Shown in pieces: positions 34,899-45,156 of a stretch of 64,000 nt of DNA (position 1 is its first letter; each line of letters opens with the position of its first letter). The position numbers were made by a program, and so were the translations under genes. Where the stretch lies: assembly GCA_930633525.1 (NCBI GenBank), contig CAKNFP010000001.1:4215501-4279500 (forward strand). The letters are read 5' to 3'. Origin of the DNA: Hyphomicrobiales bacterium. GTDB lineage: Bacteria; Pseudomonadota; Alphaproteobacteria; Rhizobiales; Beijerinckiaceae. Below the pieces are notes generated by a model. It was not told the origin of the DNA. It did not search any database and was given only the letters and a program-made list of their open reading frames with translations.

Positions 34899-37550
34899 TC
34901 ATGATTGCGCTGAAACCGCCGCATCGCTTCCGATAGCGGTAGCGGGCTCTGCGGCGCCGATGGTCTGCGCGCCAGCCTGCCCGATCAGGACATGATCGCC
35001 CTCGAAGCGGACGATCTGTGAGAACGCGCCGAGATCGAAGGTGGAAGGCACGACAGCGATGAGGCTGCCACCAGCCATGAAGGCATCCAGGCGCTTCATC
35101 AGGGCGGCGATCTCCGCGATGGAAAGACCATCGAACACCCGATCGAGAACGAGAAGCTCAGGCCGTCGAACCAAGCAGCGCGCCAGATCGATCAGCGCGA
35201 CGTTCAAGTGCTGGAGCCGCTCCGCGCCGTGGCTGACATGCGCGGAAAGCCCGAGACGCAGCACGTCCTCATCCAGGCCGAGATTGCTGAGAACGCGTCG
35301 CGCGGTCGCGTGGACCTTGTCCTCGGCACCGGCCACGTCATAGGCGATCCGCCCGAACAGCAGATTGTCGCTGAGCGAGGCGGCCGCGCAGATCGCATCC
35401 GCTTCGTAGAAGGAGATCGCCGGTCTCAGGCTCGGCGGGAGCAACCGTGCAAATGTGTGGCGGGCCGCAACGAGACGTTTTTCCATCGCCTCATCGAGAA
35501 CGCCCAGACGATGCCGCGTTTCGCAATAGCGGAGCGCCAGAGCGATCTGCCGGTCGCGATCGCGCCCGGTCTCGGCTGACCGCCGACGCTCCGATCGGCG
35601 TGCCACCATGTCTGCGCAGAGGCCACGCTCGGCGGCGCTGAAGAAGGCGAAACGCTGGAAGAGCGGATGCCCGTCCGGCACACCGTCGAAGATCTCGACG
35701 AGACTGGAGGCAATTGCAAACCCCATCTCCGCGAGCGGCCGCGTCAGGTCCTCGGCTTCGAACACGGCTCGCAGGAAAGGATTGGAGGCAAGATGCGCCT
35801 CCCGGAACGTATCACCGACAGGCACACCATTCAGGATGTTCTCGGCCACGGTGCCGTAGCGGTTGTAGCGATTGGGCTCGAAGGGATCGACCAGCTCGCC
35901 GAGCCCGTTGGCGCTGAGCTCCGCCCGGATGGCCCGGCGGACGTCCACCACCCGTTCCGCCAGCCGCGGCGCCGTCTGGCTGCTGACGCTCGTGGAAAGG
36001 CCGAGCGCATAGGCGTCATCATCGATGCCGGCCGTGCGCATGACATCGCAGAGGGCCGCGTCGATGTCCTCTCCGGCAAGATCGGGGGCCCCATAGAGAA
36101 TATTCTGACGCAAAGTGCCGTCGAGAATGATGGGCGTGTGGCCTGCCAGCGCAACGCGCCGGGCGCGGCGAGCCGCCGGCACGTTGAGAAGATTGACGCC
36201 GTCCAGCTTGATCTCGCCCGAGGACGGCTCAAGCGCGCCACCCAGTGCCGCCGCGATGATATGTCCGCCGCCCTCGTCATCGGTCACCAGCGCCGTGCGC
36301 GTGGGAAGGGGAATATCGAGGTCGACAGCGGAGAGCCGATGGCTGGTCACCGGATCGAAGATCGATGCCCGCTCGATACGGAGCTGGCTCCAGTGTTCCG
36401 GCAAATCCGTATCGGAGAAGCGTCGCGCGCGCGCCTTGAGATCGCCGATCGAACGCGCGATCTCGTCGAAGAACTGCGTCGCGGCATGCCGCTCGCGCGT
36501 CCAGAGCGCCATGGCCTCGACGGGGCGGATCAGCAGGAAAGCCGCACTGATGGCGGCCAGCAGGCCGCCTGGCGTGAGCTTGCCCTGCATCATCAGCCAG
36601 CCGCCAACGATGAGCATCAGCACCGGCATGCCATCGCGCACCGTGCGCAGCGCGATACCGAGCGCTGTGAGCTGGCCGAGCGGGGGCCGGTTCTTGTTCG
36701 CGACATTGGCCAGGCGCTCGGCGAAATGGCTGGCCTCGCCGTCGGCCGTGCCATGCACGCGGATGGCAGGCAGGCGCTCGACCGCATGGCGTCCCATCTG
36801 GATCGCCTCGGTCTCACCCACCGTCGTCCGCCTCAACATGGTGTCCCGCTCGGCCTCGCGGGCCGGAACGAGCATGGCGTCGAGCATGGCCGCCACCATC
36901 AAGGCTATGCCAAGCCACAGATTCAGCGTGAACACGAACAGGATCACGATGACGCCTTCCGCGAGAAACAGCGCGGGCGCCGCGAGAGCCCTCCCAAGAA
37001 AAGGCGTGACCGCCGCGACCCGGTGACCGAGCGAGGTGATCGCATTCTCCACGGCATCGCTGGTGGTGCGTTCCGACACCAGATGGCGGAACAGGAGGAG
37101 CCGGAGATCATCGGCAAGGGTGGGCCCGAGCCGCGCGCTGATCAGCCGGATGGACACCCTGAGTATGGCCCTCAGCAGGACGAGGATGGCAACGACCATC
37201 AGCCCGACGGTGAAGGCCTGGTCCCGGCTCAGCGGAAAGCCGGGGAAAAGCACCCGCTCGCCCCCGAAATGCCACGACAATGGCACGGCAAGACGCAGGA
37301 AAGCGTTGACCTGCCCGTCCGCGCCAGCGTTGCCGATGAATACCATGTCGACGAGTTCGCGTGGCACCAGCAGCAGCAGCCACAGCACCGGCAACAGCGC
37401 TGCGATGATGAGAAAGGCCAGACAATGCACGCCCCGGCTACGAGCCCAGACATAACGGATCGGATTGCGTTCCATAAGACAAAACCGGTTTTCGGCGGCA
37501 GTGGCCGGGGATTCCGCCGCCTTGATCGCATCCAGCCCCCGCAACTTCAA
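34899..37550 (-). CDS. ABC exporter-like protein with degenerate nucleotide-binding domain
   Basis: 883 residues (or 858 from ATG 37475, MERNPIRYVWARS). Residues 40-380 are a six-helix exporter-type membrane domain. The following ATPase-like region (about 390-860) keeps the layout but not the chemistry: the Walker A site reads DDEGGGHII with no Lys and no Ser/Thr, the Q-loop position has GHTPIIL, no LSGGQ is present, and the Walker B region is LLVLDRVFDG with Arg where the catalytic Glu should be. About 200 extra residues separate the two halves, and Q-loop-like segments appear three times (LRQNILYG, VAENILNG, SDNLLFG). I infer it no longer hydrolyses ATP, or works with another subunit. Confidence 0.75.
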   Translation of the reverse strand: MKLRGLDAIKAAESPATAAENRFCLMERNPIRYVWARSRGVHCLAFLIIAALLPVLWLLLLVPRELVDMVFIGNAGADGQVNAFLRLAVPLSWHFGGERVLFPGFPLSRDQAFTVGLMVVAILVLLRAILRVSIRLISARLGPTLADDLRLLLFRHLVSERTTSDAVENAITSLGHRVAAVTPFLGRALAAPALFLAEGVIVILFVFTLNLWLGIALMVAAMLDAMLVPAREAERDTMLRRTTVGETEAIQMGRHAVERLPAIRVHGTADGEASHFAERLANVANKNRPPLGQLTALGIALRTVRDGMPVLMLIVGGWLMMQGKLTPGGLLAAISAAFLLIRPVEAMALWTRERHAATQFFDEIARSIGDLKARARRFSDTDLPEHWSQLRIERASIFDPVTSHRLSAVDLDIPLPTRTALVTDDEGGGHIIAAALGGALEPSSGEIKLDGVNLLNVPAARRARRVALAGHTPIILDGTLRQNILYGAPDLAGEDIDAALCDVMRTAGIDDDAYALGLSTSVSSQTAPRLAERVVDVRRAIRAELSANGLGELVDPFEPNRYNRYGTVAENILNGVPVGDTFREAHLASNPFLRAVFEAEDLTRPLAEMGFAIASSLVEIFDGVPDGHPLFQRFAFFSAAERGLCADMVARRSERRRSAETGRDRDRQIALALRYCETRHRLGVLDEAMEKRLVAARHTFARLLPPSLRPAISFYEADAICAAASLSDNLLFGRIAYDVAGAEDKVHATARRVLSNLGLDEDVLRLGLSAHVSHGAERLQHLNVALIDLARCLVRRPELLVLDRVFDGLSIAEIAALMKRLDAFMAGGSLIAVVPSTFDLGAFSQIVRFEGDHVLIGQAGAQTIGAAEPATAIGSDAAVSAQS

Positions 37551-37780
37551 ATCCCATTGGGTGGTGCGGTCAATAAGTTGCTATCGGATCGGTAAATTGA
37601 AAGAGGCTGCGGCAAGGACTCTCGCGAGAGGGCTCCCGCACTTCCGCCACGGCGCGCGACAGGCAAAATGCGTGAGTTCGACCTTGACTCGGGCACGGCC
37701 TATGCCGACAAACCCTTCCACCCCGGTGCCGCCAGCCGGGTATCGCCCGTGCCGTCCACTGCTGCCAAGGATGTCGATTT

Positions 37781-38632
<852 letters not shown>

Positions 38633-38667
38633 TTTGGGCTTGCGCCGCGGCCGGTCCGTCAAAGGCG

Positions 38668-39120
38668 ATGATCGCAGCCATCGAGCAGTTTCTTGAACTG
38701 CTCAGTAATCCACCGGTCGGGGAGCCCGACAGGCTCCCCGCCCTGGAACGTGCATTAAATCTCCTGTCCCTGATCTATTGCGATACGCCCGAGGTGGAAC
38801 CGGAGCGCGGAGATACGCTGGAACCGGAGCGCCGCGATTACATGGATTGGCGCGCCACAGCGCAGACAGCTTTTCCTATGCTCGGCTTCTACAGGGCAGC
38901 AGGCTACGGCAATGTCACCGAAGAGCCGTACGACGCCATCGCCGATGCTATCGACGATCTTGCCGATATCGCCGGGGATCTCGAAAAAGTCCTTTGGTAT
39001 TGGCGAAACAGCCAGCCAATAGAAGCGATGTGGCTGTTCAGATTCAGCTTTCGGGCTCACTGGGGCGCGCATCTTCAGGGCCTGCGCGGCGCTGTTCATG
39101 CCGCGCTTTACGACGCGTAG
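38668..39120 (+). CDS. DUF5063-family protein
   Basis: 150 residues from ATG 38668 (MIAAIEQFLELLSNPPVGEPDRL). It is helical and acidic, with RRDYMDWRATAQTAFPMLGFYRAAGYG and DAIDDLADIAGDLEKVLWYWRN, then WLFRFSFRAHWGAHLQGLRGAVHA at the end, a pattern I associate with DUF5063. Function unknown. Its close position after dapD is probably conserved operon structure in related genomes, but I cannot check that here. Confidence 0.7.
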   Translation: MIAAIEQFLELLSNPPVGEPDRLPALERALNLLSLIYCDTPEVEPERGDTLEPERRDYMDWRATAQTAFPMLGFYRAAGYGNVTEEPYDAIADAIDDLADIAGDLEKVLWYWRNSQPIEAMWLFRFSFRAHWGAHLQGLRGAVHAALYDA

Positions 39121-39141
39121 TCCATCGCCAGTCCGCGAATT

Positions 39142-40308
39142 TCAATCCGCGCGCCCCCGTCCCTCGACCGCCCATTGTGCCACCAGCCTGTCGCCATCGA
39201 CTACATGCAGCACGTCATGCATGTTGATGGTCGGGTCGCAATGCGGAACCGTGCATTCGACGACCGTGCCGATGGGCAGGGTTGCACAGCCGGCGGCTGG
39301 AAGAATGCGGCCGAACTCATCGCCACACCATTCGATCATGCCAACGCGCCTGTCGCCGGAGGGGCCGGGAAGCAACACGTGCGGCGGCGGCCCATCCCAG
39401 GCAAAGCTCTTGCTGCCGCCATCCGTGATGGCGAAGCCTGCCGAGGAATGGCCGATGACGGTGACGGCGATACGCAGGGCCGGGCCGAACACAAGCTCGC
39501 CGCGCCCTGCGATATCGACCGAATTGTAAGCCTCATCCATGAACAGATAGGAGCCGGGCTGCACCTCGGTGAACAGGCGGCGCTCGCCATCCAGCACGTG
39601 GCTGCCTGTGCCACCGCCGGAGATGATGGCGGGTGCGAGTGAGGCGGCAGCGAGCGCGTCCAACATCGGCACCAGCCGCCGGGCAACCTCGTCATTGGCC
39701 GCGCGCCGCGCGGCGAAATCGTCGATATGCTGGATGCGGCCCTGATAAGCCTGCACACCCGCAAAGCGCAGATAGGGATGGTCGGCCGCGGCACGCGCCA
39801 GCGCGACGGCCTGTTCGGGCTCGGTCACGCCACTGCGCAGCAGACCGACATCGAGATCGACAACCAGATCGATGCGCGTGTCATGGCGTCGGGCGGCATC
39901 GCCATAGGCGGCGATGAGGTCCGCCCGGTCGGCCACCACCATCAGGCGCGCTCCGCGTGCGGCGGCACGCGCCAGCGCATCGATCTTGGCGGAGCTCGCC
40001 ACGGGCGCCGTCAGCATCAAATCCCTGATGCCGGCCTCGAAAAGCGCCAGGAGTTCGCCCGGCTTGGCGCAGCAAATGCCGAGCGCGCCGGCCGCGAGCT
40101 GTCGCCGCGCGATTTCGGCTGACTTGTGCGACTTGGCATGGGGCCGCACACCGACGCCCGCACGCCGGCAGGTCTCCGCCAGAGTCGCGAGGTTGCGCTC
40201 AAAGATTGGCAGGTCGAGCACGGCCGCCGGGGTCTCAAGATGTGCGCGGCCAGCCACAATCCCGATCTTCGGCGCGTTCAGCGCCGCAGCACCCAGTGTG
40301 TTCATCAC
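39142..40308 (-). CDS. DSD1-family PLP enzyme (D-threonine aldolase / D-serine dehydratase-like)
   Basis: Acts on a beta-hydroxy D-amino acid: cleavage to glycine plus aldehyde or dehydration. 388 residues, alanine-racemase-type barrel with the PLP lysine K59 in RPHAKSHKSAEIA, then the C-terminal domain with metal ligands in CTVPHCDPTINMHD (His and Cys near the end). ISGGGTGSH binds the PLP phosphate. Its ATG overlaps the stop of the hydantoinase B gene, and it is the last gene of the operon starting at 49548. Together they suggest a pathway for a D-amino acid released from a cyclic or acylated precursor. Confidence 0.88.
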   Translation of the reverse strand: MMNTLGAAALNAPKIGIVAGRAHLETPAAVLDLPIFERNLATLAETCRRAGVGVRPHAKSHKSAEIARRQLAAGALGICCAKPGELLALFEAGIRDLMLTAPVASSAKIDALARAAARGARLMVVADRADLIAAYGDAARRHDTRIDLVVDLDVGLLRSGVTEPEQAVALARAAADHPYLRFAGVQAYQGRIQHIDDFAARRAANDEVARRLVPMLDALAAASLAPAIISGGGTGSHVLDGERRLFTEVQPGSYLFMDEAYNSVDIAGRGELVFGPALRIAVTVIGHSSAGFAITDGGSKSFAWDGPPPHVLLPGPSGDRRVGMIEWCGDEFGRILPAAGCATLPIGTVVECTVPHCDPTINMHDVLHVVDGDRLVAQWAVEGRGRAD

Positions 40309-42137
40309 GATTGTCGCTCCAGTCCACGCTCCCGGCGCAGACGCAGTGTTGCAGCCGCGTCCACGGTCAGATCATCGTCCACGACGACGCCATAGTCACG
40401 CAATGCGCCCTCACGTGTCACCTTGCCTTCGCGGATGTCTTCCAGAACGCGCGAGGCCTCCCGCAGGAGCGGATTGCCGTAGCCGCCGCCGCCCGCACCG
40501 GTGAGGCGGAAGACATCGCCCGCCTTGGCCGTGAAGCTCTCCATCGGCATGGTCGGCAGATTATGCGCGCTTCCATCCAGCCTGATCAGGAGATGCTCGG
40601 ATGAGGAGCCCGTGCCGCCGCCCTCGATCCCATAGGGCGGATGGGCACGCCGATCACCGCGCAAGGTGAAGCGCGCGTCCGTGAGAAATCTGAAGCTGCG
40701 CACGAAGGCAAGGCCGCCCCGGAACTCGCCCGGCCCGCCGGAGTCCGGCACCAGGCCGTAATCAAGCACCTCGATGGGCATATCCGTCTCGATCATTTCG
40801 ATCGGCTGGTTCGAGAGATTGGCGGCCGGATTCGAAATACCTTCGATGCCATCCTTCGTGGCGCGTGCGCCCCAGGTGCCGACGACCATCTCGTTGAGCA
40901 CGAAGGCCCGCCCCTGATGCATGCCGCCGGATGCCAGCAGATAGGGCCCGCCTTCCGAGCCGCCGATGGCGCGCTCCGGCACCACCTGCGCCAGCGCCTG
41001 CATGATCGCATCGAAGACGCGATAACCGACGACGCCGCGCGCACCGCAGGCCGCGGGATAACGCGGATTGACCAGGCAGCCCTCCGGCGCACGAACCGTA
41101 ATGGGTCTGAGATAGCCCTCGCAATTGGGGATATCCTGCTGCGACAGGCAGCGGATGGCGCTGAAGGCGGCCGATTCCGGCAGCGAGATAGGACAGTTGA
41201 TGCTGGCCGCCACCTGGCCGGCCGTGCCGGCGAAGTCGATATCGATGGTGTCGTCATGAATGGTGACGGTCGCCACGATGGCCAAGGGCGCCGGGTTCTC
41301 GCCCACCCCGTCGATATAGTCCGTCGCGCGATAGACGCCGTTCGGCAGATCGCGGATCGTCTCGCGCATCATCGCCTCGGCATGGTCATGCAGGGCCTCG
41401 ATATAGCTGTCGAGACGTGCGTGCCCGTAGCGGGCAACAAGCGCCTTCAGCCCCTCCTCGGCCACATTGCAGGCCGCGATCTGCGCACGGATGTCGCCAA
41501 GCACTTCCACCGGCGAGCGCGTGTTCGCCTCCAGAATGCCGAAGACGGCCTCATTTGGTTTGCCAGCTTCATAAAGCTTGAGAAGCGGAAGCCTGAGCCC
41601 TTCCTGCTGAATCTCGGTCGCGTAAATGGCGACACTGCCGGGCACGATTCCGCCGAGGTCGGTATGGTGGGCGACGGTCGCTGCGAAGCCGGCCAGCATG
41701 CCGTCGGCGAAGATCGGCTTGAGAATATAGACGTCCGGGAGATGTTGCCCTCCCGAGCCATAGGGATCGTTCGCGATGAGGACATCGCCCTCCTTGAGCG
41801 ACGCGCCGAAGCGCTCCCGCACGAACTGCATGATACGCGGGAAAGAACAGAGCTGGATCGGCAGCGTCAGGCCCTGCGCGATCACCCGGCCCTGCGCGTC
41901 GCAGAGACCGGTCGAGTAATCCATGATATCGCGCACAACCGGGGAATAGGCGCTGCGCATAATGATGAGCGCCATCTCGTCGGCTGTGGAGGCGAGCGCG
42001 TTGCGAATGACCTCGAGCGTGATGGGATCGATGCCGGAGGCAGCGGCCGGCCGGTCGATCGCGAGGGCAACACCTGGGTTTGCGAGGTCCATTTCGGCAT
42101 CGCGCATGTCCGTGTCGCGCATGTCAGTGTCGCTCAT
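40305..42137 (-). CDS. hyuB: Hydantoinase B / 5-oxoprolinase-family subunit
   Basis: Partner of the A subunit for ATP-dependent ring opening of hydantoins, 5-oxoproline or related cyclic amides. 610 residues. It has DPITLEVIRNALASTADEMALIIMRSAYSPVVRDIMDYSTG, the usual opening of the family, and the C-terminal EFRGGLAFVRSFRFL and GAGGGGYGNPLLRE. The first 15 codons are three 15-bp tandem repeats each beginning with ATG (42093-42137), so the true start could be any of the first four ATGs. Overlaps hyuA (ATGA) and DSD1 (ATGA). Confidence 0.92.
   Translation of the reverse strand: MSDTDMRDTDMRDAEMDLANPGVALAIDRPAAASGIDPITLEVIRNALASTADEMALIIMRSAYSPVVRDIMDYSTGLCDAQGRVIAQGLTLPIQLCSFPRIMQFVRERFGASLKEGDVLIANDPYGSGGQHLPDVYILKPIFADGMLAGFAATVAHHTDLGGIVPGSVAIYATEIQQEGLRLPLLKLYEAGKPNEAVFGILEANTRSPVEVLGDIRAQIAACNVAEEGLKALVARYGHARLDSYIEALHDHAEAMMRETIRDLPNGVYRATDYIDGVGENPAPLAIVATVTIHDDTIDIDFAGTAGQVAASINCPISLPESAAFSAIRCLSQQDIPNCEGYLRPITVRAPEGCLVNPRYPAACGARGVVGYRVFDAIMQALAQVVPERAIGGSEGGPYLLASGGMHQGRAFVLNEMVVGTWGARATKDGIEGISNPAANLSNQPIEMIETDMPIEVLDYGLVPDSGGPGEFRGGLAFVRSFRFLTDARFTLRGDRRAHPPYGIEGGGTGSSSEHLLIRLDGSAHNLPTMPMESFTAKAGDVFRLTGAGGGGYGNPLLREASRVLEDIREGKVTREGALRDYGVVVDDDLTVDAAATLRLRRERGLERQS
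42093..42137 (-). repeat. Three 15-bp tandem repeats at the hyuB start
   Basis: The repeats encode MSDTD, MRDTD and MRDAE in frame, each opening with an ATG, and are followed by a further ATG (MDLAN). The first two units differ at three positions. Copy-number change would keep the frame and add or remove alternative starts. Confidence 0.75.
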
Positions 42138-44215
42138 GCCGCTTCTCCACCGAGCAGGATGGCTATGTTGCCGGCCTCGTCGAGGCTCGCGGCCTGGCCG
42201 GGCCCGATGACACAGGTGCTGTCATAGTCCTCGATGACGAAAGGCCCGCGCCGCGGCGTGGCGTCCAGCTCGCCGCGGCCGATGACCGCGACCGTCGCGG
42301 GTGCACCGTCGGCGGCGAAGACGACGCTTCGGTCGGCGCGCCGCAGCGGCGTCTCCGGATGAAAATGCGGGGGCGGTGCGACCAGCGGCAAACGCACGGT
42401 GAGGCGCGCGTTGACGAGATGCACCGCGTCACCTGCGGAGCGATGCCCATAAGTGCGCTCATGCTCGCGATGGAACAACTCCGTCAGCTCATCCAGGGCG
42501 AGCCGTTCAGCTGGCACCGTGAGCTCATAGGCCTGCCCGACATAGCGCAGGTCGGCCGCGCGATGGAACGTGGCGGCCGATTGATCATAGCCTTCCAGCG
42601 ACATGATGCGACGGGCATCGGCCGCGAGCTCGTCGAACAGGGCGGCGAGCCCACCATCGTCCAGCTCCCCCGCCCGATGCCGCGATGGCCGCACGAATTC
42701 CTGCTCCACGTCGGAGCGCAGCAGCCCGAGCGCGCTGAACACGCCGGCGGCGCGCGGAATGATGACACGCCGGATACCGAGCGCCATGGCCACCTCCGCC
42801 GCCACCACCGGCCCATTGCCTCCGAACGCGACAAGGGTCGACTGGCGCGGATCCCGGCCACGGTAGGTGGACACAGCCTTGACGGCCCGCGTCATCGTGG
42901 TGACCGCAAGGGTCAGCACGCCGCGCGCCGTACGCGACAGTTGAAGCCCGAGAGGTCGCGCCACCTGGTCGTTCAGCGCCGCGCGCCCGGCCTCCGCCTG
43001 CAGCGGAAAGGTGCCGCCGGCCAGCGCCTCGTTGTTGATATAGCCGAGCGTGAGAAAGGCATCGGTCAGCGTGGCCTGCGTGCCGCCGAGGCCGTAGCAG
43101 ACAGGGCCCGGATAGGCGCCGGCGCTCTGCGGACCGACCGAGACCTGGTTCATGCGATCGATGGCGATGATGCTGCCCCCGCCGGCCCCGATCTCGGAGA
43201 CATCGATGAACGGCATCTTGATGGGATAGCCGCCGCCCTTGACCAGCTTGCTCGACAGGTTGATGCCAGCGCCCACCTCGTATTCCGTCGTTCGCGCGGG
43301 CTCACCGCCCTCCACCAACGCCGCCTTGGCCGTGGTGCCCCCCATGTCGAAGCTGATGATGCTGGGTTCGGCCTGCCCTGGAAACAGCCGCGCGCAGGCA
43401 ATCACCCCGGCGGCCGGCCCCGACTCCACGAGCGACGCGGCGCGGCGCACCGCCGATTCCAGCCGCATGATGCCGCCGCCGGAATGCATCATGTCCACCG
43501 CGCAGGTCACGCCGATCGAGGCAAGCCGCGCGGTCAGGGCGCTGGCGTAGTTGCGCACCACCGGGCCGATATAGGCATTCACGACCACCGTGCTGGTGCG
43601 CTCGTATTCGCGGATCTCGGGAAGGATCTCGGAGCCCCGGCAGATATAGACATGCGAGCCGAGCTCGCGCCGCAGGATGGCCTCCGCCGCGATTTCATGG
43701 GCCGGATTCGCATAGGCATGCAGGAAGCTGATGGCGACGGCCTCCGCGCCGGCCTCGCGGAATTGCCGTGCGGCGGCAACAACATCGTCCTCCGACAACG
43801 GCAGCCTGACGCCGCCGTCGGCGCTCAGCCGCTCGCGCACCTCCAGCCTGAGCCGCCGCGCCACGAGCGGTTTCGGCTTGTCATATTGCAGGTCGTAGAG
43901 CACGGGAATGCGCAGGCGGCGCATTTCCAGCACGTCGCGGAAGCCGGCCGTCGTCAAGAGGCCCGTGCAGGCGCCCTTGTATTCCAGGATGGCGTTGGTC
44001 GCGACCGTCGTCGCATGGACGATGCCGGTGATGCGATCGGGCGTGGTCTGAAATTCCCCGACCAGCGCTTTGATCGCCGTGGCGATGCCACGGCTGTAAT
44101 CGTCTGGCGTTGATGGCACCTTGCGCGTTTCAACCAAGCCATCGTTACGCGCAACGACGACATCCGTAAATGTTCCGCCGATGTCGACGCCTATCCTGTA
44201 ACTATGTTGGGACAT
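42134..44215 (-). CDS. hyuA: Hydantoinase A / 5-oxoprolinase-family subunit
   Basis: ATP-binding subunit of the cyclic amide hydrolase. 693 residues, starting MSQHSYRIGVDIGGTFTDVVV, with the actin-like ATPase motif GVDIGGTFTD at the N-terminus, HATTVATNAILEYKGA and FDMGGTTAKAALVEGG further on, and an acetone-carboxylase/hydantoinase-type C-terminus. Full length for the family. It begins 32 bp after the last transporter gene and overlaps hyuB by ATGA. The substrate may be a hydantoin, a 5-oxo-amino acid, or another cyclic amide; the family alone does not decide. Confidence 0.92.
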   Translation of the reverse strand: MSQHSYRIGVDIGGTFTDVVVARNDGLVETRKVPSTPDDYSRGIATAIKALVGEFQTTPDRITGIVHATTVATNAILEYKGACTGLLTTAGFRDVLEMRRLRIPVLYDLQYDKPKPLVARRLRLEVRERLSADGGVRLPLSEDDVVAAARQFREAGAEAVAISFLHAYANPAHEIAAEAILRRELGSHVYICRGSEILPEIREYERTSTVVVNAYIGPVVRNYASALTARLASIGVTCAVDMMHSGGGIMRLESAVRRAASLVESGPAAGVIACARLFPGQAEPSIISFDMGGTTAKAALVEGGEPARTTEYEVGAGINLSSKLVKGGGYPIKMPFIDVSEIGAGGGSIIAIDRMNQVSVGPQSAGAYPGPVCYGLGGTQATLTDAFLTLGYINNEALAGGTFPLQAEAGRAALNDQVARPLGLQLSRTARGVLTLAVTTMTRAVKAVSTYRGRDPRQSTLVAFGGNGPVVAAEVAMALGIRRVIIPRAAGVFSALGLLRSDVEQEFVRPSRHRAGELDDGGLAALFDELAADARRIMSLEGYDQSAATFHRAADLRYVGQAYELTVPAERLALDELTELFHREHERTYGHRSAGDAVHLVNARLTVRLPLVAPPPHFHPETPLRRADRSVVFAADGAPATVAVIGRGELDATPRRGPFVIEDYDSTCVIGPGQAASLDEAGNIAILLGGEAA

Positions 44216-44247
44216 TGATGTCGTCTCGACATTCCATTGATCTGTAT

Positions 44248-45156
44248 TCAGATACGTTCAGCCAATCGACGGCCGGCGAAGATCTTTTTCTTCAAATCTG
44301 GCGACTTCTGTTGCCGAATGCTCGCGCCGGCGCTTGAATCCGGGGGTCCGACACGGCGTCCTGCGAGCCCCTTGGGCACGGCGGCAATCAGGAGACGGGT
44401 GTAACCGTGCTGCGGATTGTCCAGCACATCCCGGCAGGCGCCCTGCTCCACGATGGCGCCGTTGCGCATAACGATAAGCCGGCTACATAACGTACGGACG
44501 AGCGCAAGATCATGGCTGATGAACACGAGCGTCAGCCCGAGCTCCCGCGTGAGGCGTGCCAGGAGATTGACGACCTGCGCCTGCAAGGACACATCGAGCG
44601 CCGACACCGGCTCGTCGGCGAAGAGGATGTCTGGCCGCATAGCCAGCGCCCGGGCGAGCCCGACACGCTGGCGCTGACCGCCTGAAAGCTCGTGTGGCAA
44701 GCGTGGCGCCAGCTCGGCGCCAAGCCCGACGAGCGCGAGCAAATCATGGGCTTCCCCGCGCCGGTCGTCGCGCGGCACACCCCGCAGCGCCAGGGTCTCG
44801 GTGAGGCACAGCTCGACCGTCTTGCGCGGATTGAGCGCGCTACTCGAATCCTGGAACGCCATCTGCACGCGCCGACGCCATGGCCCGGCATGGTCGCGCA
44901 TCAAATCCGCGAGGTTCTCGCCGTCAAGCTGGATATCACCGGAGGTCGGCGCGATAAGCCCGACCGCGAGACTGGCCAGGGTCGATTTGCCCGAACCGCT
45001 TTCGCCAACGATGCCTACCACGTCGCCGCGATGGATATCGAGCGACACGTTGTCGAGCGCGACAAAAGGCTTGGTGCGGGTCAACACCCTGTCGATAAGG
45101 CCGCCGCGCGGATACGACTTGGTCACGCCCCGGAGGGACAGGAGGGCCGTGCTCAT
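44248..45156 (-). CDS. Peptide/nickel-type ABC transporter ATPase (DppF/OppF-like)
   Basis: One of two ATPases driving uptake. 302 residues from ATG 45156 (MSTALLSLRGVTKSYPRGG), chosen because it overlaps the previous gene's stop (ATGA); a longer open frame to 45261 lies inside that gene. Walker A GESGSGKSTLASL, signature LSGGQRQRVGLARAL, Walker B ILFADEPVSALD. The C-terminal zinc-site-like Cys segment usual in DppD is absent here. Operon member: binding protein, two permeases, two ATPases, then hyuA. Confidence 0.9.
   Translation of the reverse strand: MSTALLSLRGVTKSYPRGGLIDRVLTRTKPFVALDNVSLDIHRGDVVGIVGESGSGKSTLASLAVGLIAPTSGDIQLDGENLADLMRDHAGPWRRRVQMAFQDSSSALNPRKTVELCLTETLALRGVPRDDRRGEAHDLLALVGLGAELAPRLPHELSGGQRQRVGLARALAMRPDILFADEPVSALDVSLQAQVVNLLARLTRELGLTLVFISHDLALVRTLCSRLIVMRNGAIVEQGACRDVLDNPQHGYTRLLIAAVPKGLAGRRVGPPDSSAGASIRQQKSPDLKKKIFAGRRLAERI

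Noticed and set aside
35667..37595. A long plus-strand open frame opposite the degenerate ABC gene
   Set aside because: Its translation is Arg/Gln/His-rich without domains; the opposite frame has membrane helices and an ABC layout.
42080..44113. A long plus-strand frame opposite hyuA
   Set aside because: Shadow frame in high-GC DNA; the minus-strand frame matches hydantoinase A throughout.
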